From contig NZ_CAADXO010000012.1 of NCBI RefSeq assembly GCF_900753045.1, positions 50,305 through 114,304 on the forward strand: a stretch of 64,000 nucleotides of DNA. The letters are read 5' to 3'. The notes under the pieces were generated by a model. That model saw only the letters and a program-made list of their open reading frames with translations. It ran no database searches and was not told the DNA's origin. Source of the DNA: an uncultured Phascolarctobacterium sp. Its GTDB lineage: Bacteria; Bacillota; Negativicutes; Acidaminococcales; Acidaminococcaceae. This document shows, in pieces, positions 18,614 through 25,813 of the stretch. A program made the position numbers and the translations under genes. The first letter of the stretch is position 1. Each line of letters begins with the position of its first letter.

Positions 18614-19099
18614 TATAAAACCTCCTGACTTCAAAAATTGCCAAAAATTGTGAAAGGGTATATATAATATAGAGATTGGCTGGTTTCCCCCCCGTGCCGT
18701 GGTCTTCGGGTCTCCTGCCTGGAATAGTATACACTATATCTGAATAACATATACTATATCGGTACTCCCAAGGGCACAAGTTATGTCCGATAATATATCT
18801 TATGTTAAATTTCCCTTGCTTATACAAGGTTTTTGATAAGCTGTCCATATGTTATTACCTAGTTTTTATGGGGATATTGCGAACATATGTACATAATAGC
18901 GAACGTATAGTATGGTTTAGGTAAAAATTAGGTATAAAATGTATCTGTATATATACCCTAGGTATCTAGTGTATCTAGTGTATCCTATATCCCTGCTACA
19001 TCCATTATATCCCTGAGTTGCCGTTGGTTACATTACTATAGATACTATTGTTAACATTAGCAGCTATTGCTACTACCATTATACAGTCAACAGCTACTA
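18614..19099. promoter_or_regulatory. Gene-free region upstream of int with short repeats
   Basis: About 485 AT-rich bases with no supported gene. It holds several short repeats: GTATCTAGT in tandem (~18960-18985), ATACTATATC-like words twice (~18728-18760), and GCGAAC(A/G)TAT twice (18877-18910). These may be integrase arm sites or operators; no function can be assigned from sequence. It must contain the int promoter on the minus strand. Confidence 0.35.
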
Positions 19100-19285
19100 T
19101 TATATATCGCTGCTGCGCTTATGTTGTATGGTGGTGTCTTGTTGCTCATGTATCCATTGTGTTATTAGTTGTCTGAGTAGCTCACTGCTATTAATAGCCT
19201 TGCTTTTACATAATGCCTGAAAATCATCTTTTAAGCGTTGCGGTACACGTACTCTAATTACTGTATCTTTATCATTATCATACAT
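19100..19285 (-). CDS. Ribbon-helix-helix DNA-binding protein, candidate lysogeny repressor
   Basis: 61 residues with an Arc/CopG-type pattern: a basic beta strand TVIRVRVPQRL, then two helices (KDDFQALCKSKAI and SSELLRQLITQWI). Such proteins dimerise and bind short palindromes. It is transcribed away from the early operon, and the shared intergenic region carries two TGTAGCTACA palindromes plus half-sites over both promoters, as expected for a repressor of early genes and of itself. No other repressor candidate (HTH or CI-like) exists in the prophage. The role is inferred from position. Confidence 0.7.
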   Translation of the reverse strand: MYDNDKDTVIRVRVPQRLKDDFQALCKSKAINSSELLRQLITQWIHEQQDTTIQHKRSSDI

Positions 19286-19317
19286 TATTATACGCCTCCT
19301 CTCTTGTTGTTATCCTC

Positions 19318-19348
19318 ATTATACCATGCGTGGCTACATTTTGCTACA
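19318..19348 (-). promoter_or_regulatory. Minus-strand promoter of the RHH gene with operator half-sites
   Basis: On the minus strand a perfect extended -10 TGGTATAAT covers 19318-19326. Two half-sites TGTAGC (plus-strand GGCTACA at 19332 and TGCTACA at 19342) occupy its spacer and -35 zone. This fits autorepression by the RHH protein. Confidence 0.55.
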
Positions 19349-19366
19349 TTTTTTTGAAAAAAGTAC

Positions 19367-19395
19367 TTGCATTTTGTAGCTACATGTGGTATTAT
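19367..19395 (+). promoter_or_regulatory. Early promoter with operator in the spacer
   Basis: TTGCAT (19367-19372), exactly 17 bp, TATTAT (19390-19395). The perfect palindrome TGTAGCTACA (19375-19384) lies wholly within the spacer, where a bound repressor would block host RNA polymerase. This should drive the small early genes. Confidence 0.65.
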
Positions 19396-19450
19396 ATAAC
19401 CATATAGAGATACAAAAATACAGATACTCTCTATATATTTTTTAAACATC

Positions 19451-19471
19451 ATGTAGCTACATAGAGCTACA
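19451..19471. promoter_or_regulatory. Second operator palindrome
   Basis: ATGTAGCTACAT (19451-19462) is a perfect 12-bp palindrome containing the same TGTAGCTACA core as the site in the early promoter. A further half-site AGCTACA follows at 19465. It lies just before the ribosome site of the first early gene, so binding here could add roadblock repression. Confidence 0.55.
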
Positions 19472-19488
19472 AAAGGAGGTAAATTAAT

Positions 19489-19707
19489 ATGAGAAGACAA
19501 CAACAGACTACTAAAAAGCATATTGTAGAACCTGAAAAAATAGGCTATAAGAAGCAGAATAATGGCAGCGGTTACGCTATCAAAAAATATACACGCTTGT
19601 ATAACCGCTACTGGGGAGATTATACAGTAATAGTAAGTAACTATCCCTCTTTAAATGCTATGCACTTGTTTGGTGCTCATGCAGATGTACAGATGTACCG
19701 CTACTAA
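19489..19707 (+). CDS. Small basic early phage protein A
   Basis: 72 residues, not recognised. First gene of the early operon, with AAAGGAGG at good distance. Basic N-terminus (MRRQQQTTKKHIVEPEKIG) and several Tyr in the middle. The segment KHIVEPEKIG resembles KHIVNPENKLG of the next early protein, and both continue with a Lys-rich stretch and a GY motif, so the two are probably distant paralogues. By position it is expected right after prophage induction or infection; role unknown. Confidence 0.7.
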   Translation: MRRQQQTTKKHIVEPEKIGYKKQNNGSGYAIKKYTRLYNRYWGDYTVIVSNYPSLNAMHLFGAHADVQMYRY

Positions 19708-19708
19708 T

Positions 19709-19790
19709 AAACTTTTATCGGTACTACCGCCCCGGCGGTGGTACTCATTAAGAGCTTATTAAACTCTTAAAACTTAATAACCTAGGAGGG
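19709..19790 (+). repeat. Structured intercistronic element E1
   Basis: Hairpin GTACTACCGC-CCCG-GCGGTGGTAC (19721-19744), then a second hairpin TTAAGAG/CTCTTAA (19748-19770), then CCTAGGAGGG as ribosome site. Same architecture as E2-E5 with different stem sequence; see the finding on covariation. Confidence 0.75.
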
Positions 19791-19800
19791 ACAAAAACAG

Positions 19801-20025
19801 ATGAAAAGACAAAAGCATATTGTAAACCCTGAAAATAAGCTGGGCACTATTAAGAAAAATACCAGCGATATGGGTTATATCCTCTTTACTTATGCAAAGG
19901 GTGCTGCTACTGATGTTGTAATTGTAAGTGAGTATGATACAGACTTTATCCGCTGTATCGCTTTTGACGCTTATACTCAAAAAGTAAATGAGCAAAAAAG
20001 ATACTTGCAAGCGTGGGACAAATAG
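19801..20025 (+). CDS. Small early phage protein B
   Basis: 74 residues, no known family recognised. N-terminus KRQKHIVNPENKLG resembles that of early protein A at 19489. The remainder contains GYILFTYAKGA and a VIVSEYDTD segment that may be beta strands, where protein A also has VIVSNYPS. Preceded by element E1 and AGGAGGG. Likely a host-takeover or accessory early protein. Confidence 0.7.
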   Translation: MKRQKHIVNPENKLGTIKKNTSDMGYILFTYAKGAATDVVIVSEYDTDFIRCIAFDAYTQKVNEQKRYLQAWDK

Positions 20026-20037
20026 GAGGGAAAAGTT

Positions 20038-20274
20038 ATGACAATGACGGAGAACGTATATTTAACCTACATGCAACTATTAGCTAACTATTACGAAAAT
20101 GTTTACAAGTCACGTAAATGCCAAACAACGTTAGCTAAATTGCATGTTAGCGGACAAATATCGGATGCAGAGTACATTTCTTATATCCCACGCATGGAAG
20201 CAAAGCTGGAGATATTAGCAGAATTGCAGAACCGGAACTATGAAGAGGACTTGAGAGATTTTAGCAAACTGTAA
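20038..20274 (+). CDS. Small early phage protein C
   Basis: 78 residues, largely helical by appearance (YMQLLANYYENVYKSRKC ... MEAKLEILAELQNRNYEEDL), function not recognised. It follows protein B by 12 bases with GGAGGG and is followed by element E2. Confidence 0.7.
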   Translation: MTMTENVYLTYMQLLANYYENVYKSRKCQTTLAKLHVSGQISDAEYISYIPRMEAKLEILAELQNRNYEEDLRDFSKL

Positions 20275-20284
20275 TAGCTTTTTT

Positions 20285-20345
20285 CGGACATACTAGACAC
20301 TTGTCTAGTGTGTCTCATAAAGAGTTATTAAGGATAACTCTAAAA
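20285..20345 (+). repeat. Structured intercistronic element E2
   Basis: Hairpin GACATACTAGAC-ACTT-GTCTAGTGTGTC (20287-20314) followed by AGAGTTAT/ATAACTCT (20321-20341), then AGGAGG. Both stems have the same layout as E1 with other bases. Confidence 0.75.
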
Positions 20346-20365
20346 ATATTAGGAGGTAAATTAAT

Positions 20366-20611
20366 ATGGTAAAAAATGTGTGTCTTATGCTGGCGGTGCT
20401 GCTCATGGTGCACCTGAGCTGTGATGCAGCATCCAACCGCATCGGTGGGGAGGTAGATAATACCAGCACTGCTACTATGATTCTGTGGGACATCCGCACT
20501 GCTGTACAAGATGGCAGGTACACCGACCATCTTGCAGACATAGCAGCACAAATAGGCTGCTATGAGCTGGCAGAACTTATCAGCAACGCAGGAGGTGCAG
20601 ATAATGCCTGA
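20366..20611 (+). CDS. Small early protein with N-terminal hydrophobic segment
   Basis: 81 residues. The start VKNVCLMLAVLLMVHLSC looks like a signal peptide or membrane anchor, with Cys at residue ~20 where a lipoprotein Cys could sit, though the box is not canonical. The rest contains DIRTAVQDGRYTDHL and a helical end. Not recognised. The next gene overlaps its end by 8 bases. Confidence 0.65.
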   Translation: MVKNVCLMLAVLLMVHLSCDAASNRIGGEVDNTSTATMILWDIRTAVQDGRYTDHLADIAAQIGCYELAELISNAGGADNA

Positions 20612-20921
20612 ATGGTTAGAAGCTTTACTGATTGAAAAATTTGTAGTGCCTAACAAGCTTACAGAAGACCAGCAGCAACTATTAGAACAAATAGTGCTGG
20701 TGGGTGCTGAACTACAACCCATGCAGGAACAACGCTGGTATATCTCTTTTCCATATGTGCAGGCAGATATTTTAAAGTGGTATTTACAAGAACACCATAT
20801 AAAATATCAGGCAATAGAGGTTGCTAAAAATGTTGTACAAATATGGTATAACGCCCCAAAAAATAAAAAGGAATGTAAAGCACTTGACGCTTTTATAAAC
20901 CTGCTTACTAAAACCTTTTAG
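20604..20921 (+). CDS. Early phage protein of unknown function (105 aa)
   Basis: Start chosen at the ATG 20604 behind GGAGG inside the end of the previous gene. Contains a helical first half (LTEDQQQLLEQIVLVGAEL) and a WYISFPYVQADILKWYLQEH stretch. No family recognised. Element E3 begins right at its stop codon. Confidence 0.7.
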   Translation: MPEWLEALLIEKFVVPNKLTEDQQQLLEQIVLVGAELQPMQEQRWYISFPYVQADILKWYLQEHHIKYQAIEVAKNVVQIWYNAPKNKKECKALDAFINLLTKTF

Positions 20922-20975
20922 AGCTTTTCAGGCATCCGCTCCGGCGGGTGTCTCATAAAGCTTTTACAGCTTTAA
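20920..20975 (+). repeat. Structured intercistronic element E3
   Basis: Hairpin GGCATCCGC-TCCG-GCGGGTGTC (20931-20952), then AAAGCT/AGCTTT (20958-20974). This 56-bp unit is repeated without visible change at 21398-21453. Confidence 0.8.
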
Positions 20976-21001
20976 ATAATAACCTAGGAGGGAACAAAAA
21001 T

Positions 21002-21391
21002 ATGAGAACAAACAAGCAAGTAAAAATCAGCTTGCAGGACTTGCAGGCAGGTAAATATGCCAGCTTGCGCCCCGTCGAATTGCTGCGGACCTGCAGCCGG
21101 TGCTATATCATGCAGGTGCGGAAAAATAACTTTGCAATCTGTGTTATGGAGAAGGACGGCAGCTTATATCCCATCAATGCCCATGTAGACAATGAAAAGG
21201 GCATAACTTATCGCCTACCCTACCATAAATATAATGCTGTGTCTGAGCCTATATGGACTTTTTACGTCGATGACTATTTTCAACTAGCTATTCAGCAACT
21301 TTGCGACGTGGTACGGGCAATAAATGCTGATTGTACCATATACGCAGGCACGGCAGGTTGCGGAATTACTACTCATAAATACATCAAATAA
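21002..21391 (+). CDS. Early phage protein of unknown function (129 aa)
   Basis: Start ATG 21002 behind AGGAGGG. N-terminus KQVKISLQDLQAGKYASLRPVEL, with several Cys (CSRCY) and aromatic residues, then PIWTFYVDDYFQLAIQQL. Not recognised. Sits between the identical elements E3 and E4. Confidence 0.7.
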   Translation: MRTNKQVKISLQDLQAGKYASLRPVELLRTCSRCYIMQVRKNNFAICVMEKDGSLYPINAHVDNEKGITYRLPYHKYNAVSEPIWTFYVDDYFQLAIQQLCDVVRAINADCTIYAGTAGCGITTHKYIK

Positions 21392-21397
21392 CTTTAA

Positions 21398-21453
21398 GAG
21401 CTTTTCAGGCATCCGCTCCGGCGGGTGTCTCATAAAGCTTTTACAGCTTTAAA
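21398..21453 (+). repeat. Structured intercistronic element E4
   Basis: Exact copy, as far as can be read, of E3 (20920-20975), with its first hairpin at 21408-21429. It separates the 129-aa and 62-aa early genes. Confidence 0.8.
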
Positions 21454-21474
21454 ACATTATAGGAGGTACAAAAA

Positions 21475-21663
21475 ATGTATGCTATCTATTTAAAATGCCC
21501 TAGCGGACGTTTTCACCCTATTAGCTTGCCTGAGGGTATTACAGTTAACCGCTTACTTTTTGCAAGTCTATGGGCAGAAAAAGCGCAAGCTGAAAAAGTT
21601 ATGCAAAAACTGAAAGCATGGAATACTACTGCAATATTGCAAGTACGTAAAGTAAGAGCATAA
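21475..21663 (+). CDS. Small early phage protein (62 aa)
   Basis: 62 residues with AGGAGG upstream. Pattern YAIYLKCPSGRFHPISLPEGI followed by a helix and a C-terminal strand (AILQVRKVRA); could be a small alpha/beta fold. Not recognised. Confidence 0.65.
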   Translation: MYAIYLKCPSGRFHPISLPEGITVNRLLFASLWAEKAQAEKVMQKLKAWNTTAILQVRKVRA

Positions 21664-21695
21664 ATTATATTCAATTTAGGAGGTACAAAAGAAAA

Positions 21696-21857
21696 GTGAA
21701 AAAATGTTTAGTTTATCTGATTGAGTGTTTTTTAGTATCTAAACATACTAATCAGGTATTAAAAGAGGTAGCAAGATGCATTGCAGCCTTGCTTTTTGTC
21801 TTATTCTTTTCCATTGATTGGGATAAGACCCTGGATGCATGGGAGGTGCTTAAGTAA
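21696..21857 (+). CDS. Small early protein with a membrane segment (53 aa)
   Basis: GTG start at 21696 behind TAGGAGG, stop TAA at 21855. The frame has 53 residues with one hydrophobic stretch, CIAALLFVLFFSIDW. The next gene starts within its stop codon (TAATG), which supports real coupled translation. Below the usual length cutoff for gene finders. Function unknown. Confidence 0.6.
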   Translation: MKKCLVYLIECFLVSKHTNQVLKEVARCIAALLFVLFFSIDWDKTLDAWEVLK

Positions 21858-22063
21858 TGGATACATTGCAACAGCTACAGGCAGAACGAGACCGCACACA
21901 AAAACACTTGACTAATATGTCAAGTCTCTACTGTAAAAAGTACATGCAGAAAAATGATAAAAGTGAAGCAGCTTCTGAACTTTTAATGGATATAAAGTAC
22001 ATGGAGGGATACTTGGACGCTATAAACACTGCATTACTTATAATAGAGCCTATTCCCTTTTAA
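21857..22063 (+). CDS. Small early phage protein (68 aa)
   Basis: 68 residues beginning at the ATG overlapping the previous stop; GGAGGTGCTTAAGTA supplies the ribosome site. Mostly helical and charged (MDTLQQLQAERDRTQKHL ... LLMDIKYMEGYLDAIN). Not recognised. Followed by element E5. Confidence 0.65.
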   Translation: MDTLQQLQAERDRTQKHLTNMSSLYCKKYMQKNDKSEAASELLMDIKYMEGYLDAINTALLIIEPIPF

Positions 22064-22125
22064 GAGTTTTTAGGGCATGTAGGGCAACCGCCCTGCGTGC
22101 CTTATAAAGCTTTTAAAGCTTTAAT
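22064..22125 (+). repeat. Structured intercistronic element E5
   Basis: Hairpin GGCATGTAGGGC-AACC-GCCCTGCGTGCC (22074-22101) and AAAGCTT/AAGCTTT (22106-22122), then CTAGGAGG. The second stem is close to that of E3/E4, while the first has different bases but the same shape. Confidence 0.75.
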
Positions 22126-22150
22126 ATTACTAATCTAGGAGGTGTTACAC

Positions 22151-22390
22151 ATGGATGTAACCTTAAAAAATGGCAAGCACTACAGTATTACCTTGCGTGC
22201 ATGGGACGGAGCACATTGGATGCCTGACTGTGCCGGGGACGTGCTGGCAACTTGGCAACCTGAGACACACGAGGACATTGACTGGCTTGTAGATGACTGC
22301 GACAACTTCAACGCAGGTGTAGACCTTGACTGGCTGGAGCACTGCCCAACGTGTCAAGAGGTGTCCTTGGATGTTCAGGAGGTGCAATAA
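22151..22390 (+). CDS. Very acidic early protein, possible DNA mimic
   Basis: 79 residues with 17 Asp/Glu against 3 Lys/Arg. The acidic part is dense in the middle (ETHEDIDWLVDDCDNF, VDLDWLEHC), with many Trp. Start ATG 22151 behind AGGAGG; an in-frame GTG lies inside that site. T7 makes an acidic DNA-mimic (Ocr) as its first early product; a similar use is a guess from charge and position only, since no sequence likeness was seen. Confidence 0.65.
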   Translation: MDVTLKNGKHYSITLRAWDGAHWMPDCAGDVLATWQPETHEDIDWLVDDCDNFNAGVDLDWLEHCPTCQEVSLDVQEVQ

Positions 22391-22605
22391 TGGGAGAGCA
22401 CAAAAGACAAGGCAAGACCTTTTTCGTGACTGTAGACGCTCATATGCAGGTTGCAATACATCGTGCCCCTAGTGGACATTTTTCGTATATTATCTACTAC
22501 GATGGTAGACAAACAACCGGGGCATTACGTATCACACAAGCACATGCAGCCGATAAGCTGGGATTGACACTGCCGGAGCTGCTGGAAAAATTCAAACTTG
22601 ACTAG
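22390..22605 (+). CDS. Small early phage protein (71 aa)
   Basis: 71 residues; the ATG overlaps the stop of the acidic gene (ATAATGG) and GGAGG lies 8 bases upstream. Pattern KTFFVTVDAHMQVAIHRAPSGHFSYIIYYDGRQ suggests beta strands, then a helical end. Not recognised. Last gene before the early terminator. Confidence 0.65.
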   Translation: MGEHKRQGKTFFVTVDAHMQVAIHRAPSGHFSYIIYYDGRQTTGALRITQAHAADKLGLTLPELLEKFKLD

Positions 22606-22618
22606 CTAAAAACTGAAC

Positions 22619-22652
22619 AGAGGTACGGACAAAACTGTACCTCTAATTTTTT
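22619..22652 (+). terminator. Early-region terminator
   Basis: AGAGGTAC and GTACCTCT form a perfect 8-bp stem with a 10-base loop, followed by AATTTTTT. It separates the small early genes from the RNA polymerase gene, so polymerase expression needs read-through or another promoter. Confidence 0.8.
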
Positions 22653-22874
22653 GCACCCTTTTTTCGCCCCTCAACCGAACGGAACGAAATGATGTTCGTA
22701 GTTACTGAAGCTCACCTGAGCGGAACGAAACGTGTTGTCTTGTGCGACGCACGGAGCGAAACGAAACGAGGATGCAGGGGCAACCCAAGCTGCCAAGGCA
22801 AGCAATGGTACTTTTGGGCAAGCAAGGCAAGCCAAAGGGTACACGTATTAGAAGAAAGCAAGCAAGTTTTCTAC
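22653..22874 (+). promoter_or_regulatory. Long leader of the RNA polymerase gene
   Basis: About 220 bases without a believable gene; the open frame starting at 22689 has no ribosome site and runs into the polymerase. Contains repeated words CGGAACGAAA (twice) plus GAGCGAAACGAAAC, then GGCAAGCAA-type repeats. Meaning unknown; possibly a structured or regulator-bound leader. Confidence 0.3.
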
Positions 22875-22901
22875 AATGGGTCACCTTTAATGAAGAAAGA
22901 C
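22875..22901 (+). promoter_or_regulatory. Putative phage RNA polymerase promoter 1
   Basis: AATGGGTCACCTTTAATGAA is nearly the same as the elements at 25509 and 25694. It is also embedded in a small inverted repeat ATGGGTC/GACCCAT. Position just before the polymerase gene would give self-amplifying transcription. Inferred from repetition and partial likeness to T7/SP6-class promoters (TAAT...TCAC). Confidence 0.5.
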
Positions 22902-22926
22902 CCATCAACACAAGGAGGTATTTACA

Positions 22927-25512
22927 ATGACACAAGTAGATGTGGACATGATGGAAGAAGAATTGAAGTTGGAATCTGCCTACAGATTAGCAGGGTATGA
23001 AACGATGCAACGCAACCTGCAACAAGCCAAAGAAAATAGCATGGTAGATACAGCTACCCCTATTGGACAAGCATTTTTCACCCACAAGCTGTTGGCTGTA
23101 AAAGACACAATCGAACAATGGCTTATCAAGAACATGAAACCCAAAGCAGGTGTAAAGCCTAACTATACTTTTCTTTTGGAAGACCTGAAAAGAGAGTTCC
23201 GCACAGAGGATGATGAGGTTGATATTGACACCATATCTTCTATCTGTGCTAGTGTTACCTTATCCGCTATCTTAAATGCCTTAACTCTCAAAGGTGAAAA
23301 AGGCAACTATCTGAATGATGTAGCTGCTAAAGCTGGGCGTGGCTTGTACTATGAGTATCAGATGAAAGCCTTTGAAAATTGGCTGAAGACACAAGACACC
23401 AATAAAGGAGCATTGGCAGGTATAGAAAAAAGAGTTGGTCTCCATTATCGTTATGTCTATCTGAAACAGGCTATGTCCAAATGTGGCTACGCTGCCCCAA
23501 ATTGGGATAGTCAGAACACAGCTATCCGTACATTAGGTACTGCTTTTGTTGTCTTAGCACAGGAGGAGACAAACTACTTCACCTTAGAAGCTACTATGGA
23601 TACCCCTTCTGAGCTTATCCCCACAGAGCAATTTACAGAAGCGTGGCAACGCAATGAAGACAATATGCTGGAACATGCAAGACAAAGCTGCCCTATGATT
23701 ATCCCTCCTAAAGATTGGACAAGCTATGAGGATGGTGGTTATTATGGTGACCTTGCATCCTTCACCTCTCTCCTGCGTTTAAAGTACCTTGATACTATTT
23801 TTGGTAAACAGTACAAACGTAGACTTATGCAACTTGACATTCCACAGGTTTATAAGGCTGTCAATAGTATTCAGGCAACACCATGGGTAATCAATAAGCA
23901 GGTATTAGAGGTGCTGAAGCAATGTAGACAAAACAACTATATCCCCTGCTCTAGTGAGAATGGAAATGTGCTGTCTTTAGAAAATGATGATGCTCCCAAA
24001 CAACCAGCATCCACAGCCACGGATGAGGAAATAAAGGCATATAAGAAAAAGGCTGTGGAATACTACAAGGGATTGAAACGTCGTATGTCTTTGCAGAATC
24101 GTGCAAATACTATTATAAATACAGCAGAACGCTTCAGCTCCTATGCACACATCTACTTTCCGTGGAACATGGACTTCAGAGGTCGCATTTACCCTATCCC
24201 CTCTTTCAGTCCTCAAAGTGATGATTTAAACAAAGGCTTATTACTTTTTGCAGACACACCACCTTGCCAACATGAAGAAGACATCAAGTGGCTTGCCATT
24301 ACCGGAGCGAACCTTGCAGGTGTAGATAAAGTAAGCTACGATGATAGAATTGCATGGGTATATCAGCATGAAGAAGATATATTAGCATCTGCTGCTGACC
24401 CTATGGGACATCAATGGTGGCTGCAACAGGATGAGCCTGTACAGATGCTGGCGTTCTGCTTTGAGTGGGCAAAGGCTAAGCAATGGATAGTTGCACATGG
24501 CTCTATTGTTGGTTGGGTAACAGGTCTCCCCTATGCTCAGGATGGAACGTGCTCCGGTCTGCAACATTTCAGTGCTATTCTCAGAGACCCTATTGGTGGT
24601 AAAGCTGTAAACCTTGTACCCCAAGACAAACCAAATGACATCTATGCACAAGTAGCGGAAAAAGTCAATGAGTTTTTGAAAAAAGATGCAGTAAATGGCA
24701 CTCTTGATGAATGGGATGAAAAGAAGCTGAGAATGAAGTTTGGCACAAAAACCCTTGCGCAAATATGGTTAAACTTTGGGGTAAACCGCAAGGTTACCAA
24801 AAGACCAACCATGACACTCGCCTATGGTGCTAAAAAGGCAGGATATACTGCTCAAATTATGGAAGACACCATAAAGAAGGCAATGAGAGAGCAGGGAGAA
24901 GCGTGTGTCTTCACTCAATCTAATAATTTTCAGGCTGCACAGTATTTGGCTGGTCAGATATGGGATGCTGTGGGTCAAACAGTTGTAAAGGCTGTTGAGG
25001 GTATGGATTGGTTACATAAATGTGCTAAACTTGTCACAAAAAATTCAAATGTTGTATCTTGGGTTACCCCTCTAGGCTTACTGTTACAACAGAGCTATGT
25101 CAAGTTTGATATTGAAATTGTTAAGCTCAGATGTGCTGGAAAACGCTATCGTATCTATACTCCACATCAGAATGGACAGATAGACAAAAGCAGACAAACA
25201 AATGGCATTGCCCCTAACTTCATTCATAGCATGGATGCATGTCACTTGCAACTTACAGTCTGCAAATGCAAAGATGCAGGAATTAATCACTTTACGATGA
25301 TTCACGATAGCTATGGTTGTCCTATGTCTCAGGTGGATATTATGTATAAGTTAGTAAGAGAAGCCTTTATAGAGCTTTATACAGAGCATGATGTTCTTGC
25401 TGAATTTAAAGAATCTCTACAATATTTAGTAACTAAAGAACTCCCTGCTCCACCTAAAAAGGGAGAATTAGACCTGAACATTATAAGAGACAGTAAGTAT
25501 ATATTTTGCTAA
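22927..25512 (+). CDS. Single-subunit T7-like DNA-dependent RNA polymerase
   Basis: 861 residues, close to the 883 of T7 gp1. Catalytic motifs are intact: motif A with DGTCSGLQHFSAILRD, motif B with RKVTKRPTMTLAYGAKKAGY, and motif C with HDSYG. Upstream lie DFRGRIYPIPSFSPQ and, near the end, HSMDACHLQLTV. The protein should transcribe the phage middle and late genes from its own promoter class. Start ATG 22927 behind AGGAGG. The stop codon TAA is part of the next CTAATGGGTCAC repeat. A homologue of the T7 polymerase inhibitor (gp3.5) is encoded at 28085. Confidence 0.97.
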   Translation: MTQVDVDMMEEELKLESAYRLAGYETMQRNLQQAKENSMVDTATPIGQAFFTHKLLAVKDTIEQWLIKNMKPKAGVKPNYTFLLEDLKREFRTEDDEVDIDTISSICASVTLSAILNALTLKGEKGNYLNDVAAKAGRGLYYEYQMKAFENWLKTQDTNKGALAGIEKRVGLHYRYVYLKQAMSKCGYAAPNWDSQNTAIRTLGTAFVVLAQEETNYFTLEATMDTPSELIPTEQFTEAWQRNEDNMLEHARQSCPMIIPPKDWTSYEDGGYYGDLASFTSLLRLKYLDTIFGKQYKRRLMQLDIPQVYKAVNSIQATPWVINKQVLEVLKQCRQNNYIPCSSENGNVLSLENDDAPKQPASTATDEEIKAYKKKAVEYYKGLKRRMSLQNRANTIINTAERFSSYAHIYFPWNMDFRGRIYPIPSFSPQSDDLNKGLLLFADTPPCQHEEDIKWLAITGANLAGVDKVSYDDRIAWVYQHEEDILASAADPMGHQWWLQQDEPVQMLAFCFEWAKAKQWIVAHGSIVGWVTGLPYAQDGTCSGLQHFSAILRDPIGGKAVNLVPQDKPNDIYAQVAEKVNEFLKKDAVNGTLDEWDEKKLRMKFGTKTLAQIWLNFGVNRKVTKRPTMTLAYGAKKAGYTAQIMEDTIKKAMREQGEACVFTQSNNFQAAQYLAGQIWDAVGQTVVKAVEGMDWLHKCAKLVTKNSNVVSWVTPLGLLLQQSYVKFDIEIVKLRCAGKRYRIYTPHQNGQIDKSRQTNGIAPNFIHSMDACHLQLTVCKCKDAGINHFTMIHDSYGCPMSQVDIMYKLVREAFIELYTEHDVLAEFKESLQYLVTKELPAPPKKGELDLNIIRDSKYIFC

Positions 25513-25536
25513 TGGGTCACCTTTAGTGAAGAAAGA
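25509..25536 (+). promoter_or_regulatory. Putative phage RNA polymerase promoter 2
   Basis: CTAATGGGTCACCTTTAGTG followed by AAGAAAGA. Identical in its first ~26 bases to the element at 25694. The TAA is also the stop codon of the polymerase gene. T7 has promoters 1.1A and 1.1B at the same place. Confidence 0.55.
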
Positions 25537-25693
25537 AGACAATAGATAACTATAGATTCCTATAGACTCTATAGAGACCTTTAAGTACCTAAGGTTATGT
25601 TATTAATAACTAATAATAAACTACCTAAGGTAACTAAAGGTCTCTATTGTCTTTAAAGTCCCTTTAGTTTACTTTAGTTACCTAAAGAAAATG
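25537..25693. other. AT-rich nested palindrome, candidate replication origin
   Basis: Between two promoter-like repeats lies a set of nested inverted repeats: AGACAATAG (25537) with CTATTGTCT (25644), and AGAGACCTTTA (25573) with TAAAGGTCTCT (to 25645), plus CCTAAGG on each side. The centre (TTATTAATAACTAATAATAA) is very AT-rich. CTATAGA words occur three times in the left part. T7's primary origin has the same setting: after gene 1, two promoters, AT-rich DNA. Confidence 0.45.
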
Positions 25694-25720
25694 CTAATGG
25701 GTCACCTTTAGTGAAGAAAA
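25694..25720 (+). promoter_or_regulatory. Putative phage RNA polymerase promoter 3
   Basis: CTAATGGGTCACCTTTAGTG followed by AAGAAAAGA; same as element 2. It lies ~95 bases before the DUF3310 gene and so would drive the middle genes. Confidence 0.55.
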
Positions 25721-25813
25721 GACAACATGCTTTTAAACACTAAATCGCTGCCGTTTCTATTTTTCCTTTCAGTGTGTTGTCTTTTCCTTAATTCATTTAA
25801 GGAGGTATTGTCT

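Noticed and set aside
22689..23000. 103-residue frame in the polymerase leader
   Set aside because: No ribosome site, odd composition, and it runs 74 bases into the polymerase gene.
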